From assembly GCA_038211295.1 (NCBI GenBank), contig JBBQVS010000121.1:1-7551 (forward strand): a DNA stretch of 7,551 nucleotides, written 5' to 3'. The notes beneath the pieces are model-generated. The model made no database searches. It saw nothing but the letters and a program-made list of their open reading frames with translations, and was not told the DNA's origin. This DNA is from JBBQVS01 sp038211295. Lineage in GTDB: Bacteria > Chloroflexota > Ktedonobacteria > Ktedonobacterales > Ktedonobacteraceae. Below are positions 6,434 through 7,551 of this stretch, piece by piece (position 1 is the stretch's first letter; each line of letters starts with the position of its first letter). The translations under genes were made by a program, and so were the position numbers.

Positions 6434-7063
6434 TTAGTGGGGGGCGGCAATGCCCTTGAAGTAGAAATAGCTGAGATGCGCGGCTAACGCTTCCGGCTCC
6501 ATTTCCACACTGCTATATTTGGAACTATGTGGGGGCAGCAGCGTAAAAAACGTACTTACCATAACGGATGTTGGGAGCGCGGCATCGAACTCGCCCGTGC
6601 GTTTTCCCTCTTCCAACAGTATAGTAATAGCATCGGTGATATATTGCCAGCGGTGCCGTAGTTTGTCTTTTTTCTCTGCCAGTTGCTTCCGAATTTCCGG
6701 GCTTTCTGCCAGCGACGTAATCAACTGCACACGTTTGCCGAGCCGTCCTTTATACATAGAATAAAGAATGGTTTCTAATTTAGCGCACGCAGGAGCCTGC
6801 GATGTTACAGTTTTCTCAACAACCGTGAGAAACGTCTGTATCTCGCGCTCCAAAAGAGCTATCACGAGGTCTTCCTTCCCTGTAAAGTGCAGGTAGAGCG
6901 TTCCCTTGGCGATACCCACCCGTGCCGCGATTTCATCCATGGAGGTATCTTGATAGCCTTTTTCCAACAGCATCTCTTCCGATACCTGTAATATAATTTC
7001 TTCGCGTTCCTGCCGTTGCCTTTCTTTAAGAGAACGACGGGGAGCATCTCCATCCTGTGTCAT
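6434..7063 (-). CDS. TetR/AcrR-family transcriptional repressor
   Basis: The product is 209 residues from the ATG at 7063. GTG codons at 7072 and 7069 in the same frame overlap the AAGGG ribosome site and are less likely. The N-terminus is charged (RRSLKERQRQEREE). The DNA-binding domain spans about 20-68. Its helix-turn-helix reads TSMDEIAARVGIAKGTLYLHF (40-60), followed by GKEDLVIALLE, the usual TetR signature. Residues from about 70 to 209 form the variable helical ligand-binding and dimer domain, with little family signature; GEFDAALPTSVMVSTFFT at 157-174 is typical of AcrR relatives. It leads the operon with the DHA2 pump. The promoter upstream carries a palindrome at the -10, which points to repression of its own operon. 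The effector is probably a hydrophobic compound exported by the pump (inference). Confidence 0.93.
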   Translation of the reverse strand: MTQDGDAPRRSLKERQRQEREEIILQVSEEMLLEKGYQDTSMDEIAARVGIAKGTLYLHFTGKEDLVIALLEREIQTFLTVVEKTVTSQAPACAKLETILYSMYKGRLGKRVQLITSLAESPEIRKQLAEKKDKLRHRWQYITDAITILLEEGKRTGEFDAALPTSVMVSTFFTLLPPHSSKYSSVEMEPEALAAHLSYFYFKGIAAPH

Positions 7064-7071
7064 AAACACCA

Positions 7072-7076
7072 CCCTT
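7072..7076 (-). promoter_or_regulatory. Shine-Dalgarno AAGGG deciding the tetR start
   Basis: The minus strand reads AAGGG, 8 nt (TGGTGTTT), then ATG at 7063. The upstream GTG start begins with the last base of this site, so it could not use it. Confidence 0.65.
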
Positions 7077-7112
7077 GACCCGCTACAGATTGTTTGACCG
7101 AAGAATAAATTC

Positions 7113-7130
7113 TATGACTTTCCGGTCATA
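7113..7130. promoter_or_regulatory. Probable TetR operator palindrome
   Basis: TATGAC-TTTCCG-GTCATA is an 18-bp dyad with perfect 6-bp arms. It abuts the -10 box and covers the expected transcription start (about 7122). Size, symmetry and placement fit a TetR/AcrR dimer site. Additional half-site-like sequence GACCG lies at 7096-7100 and an AT-rich dyad, AGAAT-AA-ATTCT, at 7102-7113. Confidence 0.7.
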
Positions 7131-7158
7131 CTATAAAACAAAAGAGGTATAATGTCAA
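7130..7158 (-). promoter_or_regulatory. Sigma70 promoter of the tetR-MFS operon
   Basis: The minus strand has TTGACA (7158-7153, perfect -35), a 17-nt spacer and TATAGT (7135-7130, 5 of 6 with TATAAT). The box lies about 67 nt upstream of the tetR ATG. Its last base overlaps the palindrome at 7113-7130, so a bound repressor would block RNA polymerase. Confidence 0.82.
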
Positions 7159-7276
7159 GAGGTGCGAGGGGAAAAGGGGCTTCAAAGGGAAAACATTTTT
7201 GTATGAGAGAGCTGATGGGTGCTTGATACCATAGTTATTTTGTACCGATATGGCAAACATAGACGGAGAAGTCTTG

Positions 7277-7324
7277 TAAGCAGTGAACCCCGTAGTATGG
7301 TAGTGGCGGGGCTTGCCCCCGCCA
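7277..7324 (+). repeat. Dispersed hairpin repeat, copy 3
   Basis: TAAGCAG (7277-7283) and a CGTAGTATGGTAG flank lead to arm TGGCGGGG (7304-7311), loop CTTGC (7312-7316) and arm CCCCGCCA (7317-7324). It has the same 48-bp length as copy 1 in inverse orientation, with the same loop and a perfect stem. It lies roughly 120 nt beyond the tetR promoter and directly before the tandem array. I see no protein-coding sense in it. Confidence 0.8.
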
Positions 7325-7340
7325 TGCTTCATTTCCCCCG

Positions 7341-7551
7341 CCATGCTCCACCGCCACCACCATACTCTCTCTCCATGCTCCACCGCCACCACCATACTCT
7401 CTCTCCATGCTCCACCGCCACCACCATACTCTCTCTCCATGCTCCACCGCCACCACCATACTCTCTCTCCATGCTCCACCGCCCCCGCCACGCTCTCTCT
7501 TCATGCTCCACAGCCGCCACCATACTCTCTCTCCATGCTCCACAGCCGCCA
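7341..7551. repeat. 32-bp tandem repeat array (minisatellite), continuing past the window edge
   Basis: Units start at 7341, 7373, 7405, 7437, 7469, 7501 and 7533 (the last cut at 19 bp), an exact 32-bp period. Units 1-4 are identical: CCATGCTCCACCGCCACC then ACCATACTCTCTCT. Unit 5 has four substitutions. Unit 6 has three, two of which unit 7 shares. There is no unique sequence between units, so it is not a CRISPR. The plus strand is very rich in pyrimidines and poor in G. The identical units have no stop codon in any of the six frames, which creates long meaningless open frames. No ribosome site or gene is associated. Confidence 0.95.

Noticed and set aside
6370..6450. 27-residue extension of the MFS protein
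   Set aside because: It overlaps the tetR end and lacks a ribosome site; AAGGAG-TCTGT-ATG at 6369 is clearly better.
7224..7255. Plus-strand promoter (TTGATA with a possible -10 near 7247)
   Set aside because: The -10 hexamer is a poor match and no plus-strand gene follows.
7126..7543. Overlapping minus-strand open frames encoding Trp/Gly-rich repeats (for example GERVWWWRWSMEREYGG)
   Set aside because: They come from the stop-free 32-bp tandem unit, read in all three frames at once. There is no ribosome site, and their 3' ends run across the hairpin repeat and the tetR promoter.
7341..7551. CRISPR array
   Set aside because: The 32-bp units are directly adjacent with no spacers, and no cas gene is present.

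Overview
This window looks like a chromosomal segment of a moderate-GC bacterium. My best guess is Chloroflexota, possibly Ktedonobacteria. That rests on the CruA/CruP-type flavoprotein, ClpP with an extended N-terminus, and many small hairpin and tandem repeats. The assignment is inference and no rRNA or other phylogenetic marker is present. No mobile-element gene, tRNA, rRNA or CRISPR array is visible.

Layout from left to right. At 3-161 the plus strand carries the tail of a DoxX-like membrane protein, the only plus-strand gene. Its stop codon lies inside a small hairpin repeat. The gap at 162-309 holds an inverted pair of these hairpins. From 3741 down to 310 is a tight minus-strand operon: a HAD-superfamily hydrolase, a class I SAM-dependent methyltransferase (1 nt after the HAD stop) and a CruA/CruP-family lycopene-cyclase-like FAD protein. 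Upstream of it, 3835-4497 is clpP (minus), with its own promoter candidate and an intrinsic terminator at 3778-3823. From 7063 down to 4729 is a second minus-strand operon, tetR followed by a 14-helix DHA2-type MFS efflux pump, ending in an unusually long perfect hairpin (31-bp arms).

The right end (7064-7551) has no gene. It holds a textbook sigma70 promoter whose -10 abuts an 18-bp palindrome, best read as the TetR autoregulatory operator. Between 7159 and 7276 I see nothing I can support. Then come a third copy of the hairpin repeat (7277-7324) and a strict 32-bp tandem array (7341 to the window edge).

The genes probably do three separate jobs: drug or toxic-compound efflux under local repression (tetR-MFS), protein quality control (clpP), and a small metabolic operon that may modify carotenoids or other lipids (HAD-MT-CruA-like). 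The points most worth a second look are three. ClpP has Asn where the catalytic-triad Asp is expected. The dispersed hairpin element has three stem pairs that covary among its three copies. The 32-bp array seems to share sequence with that element.
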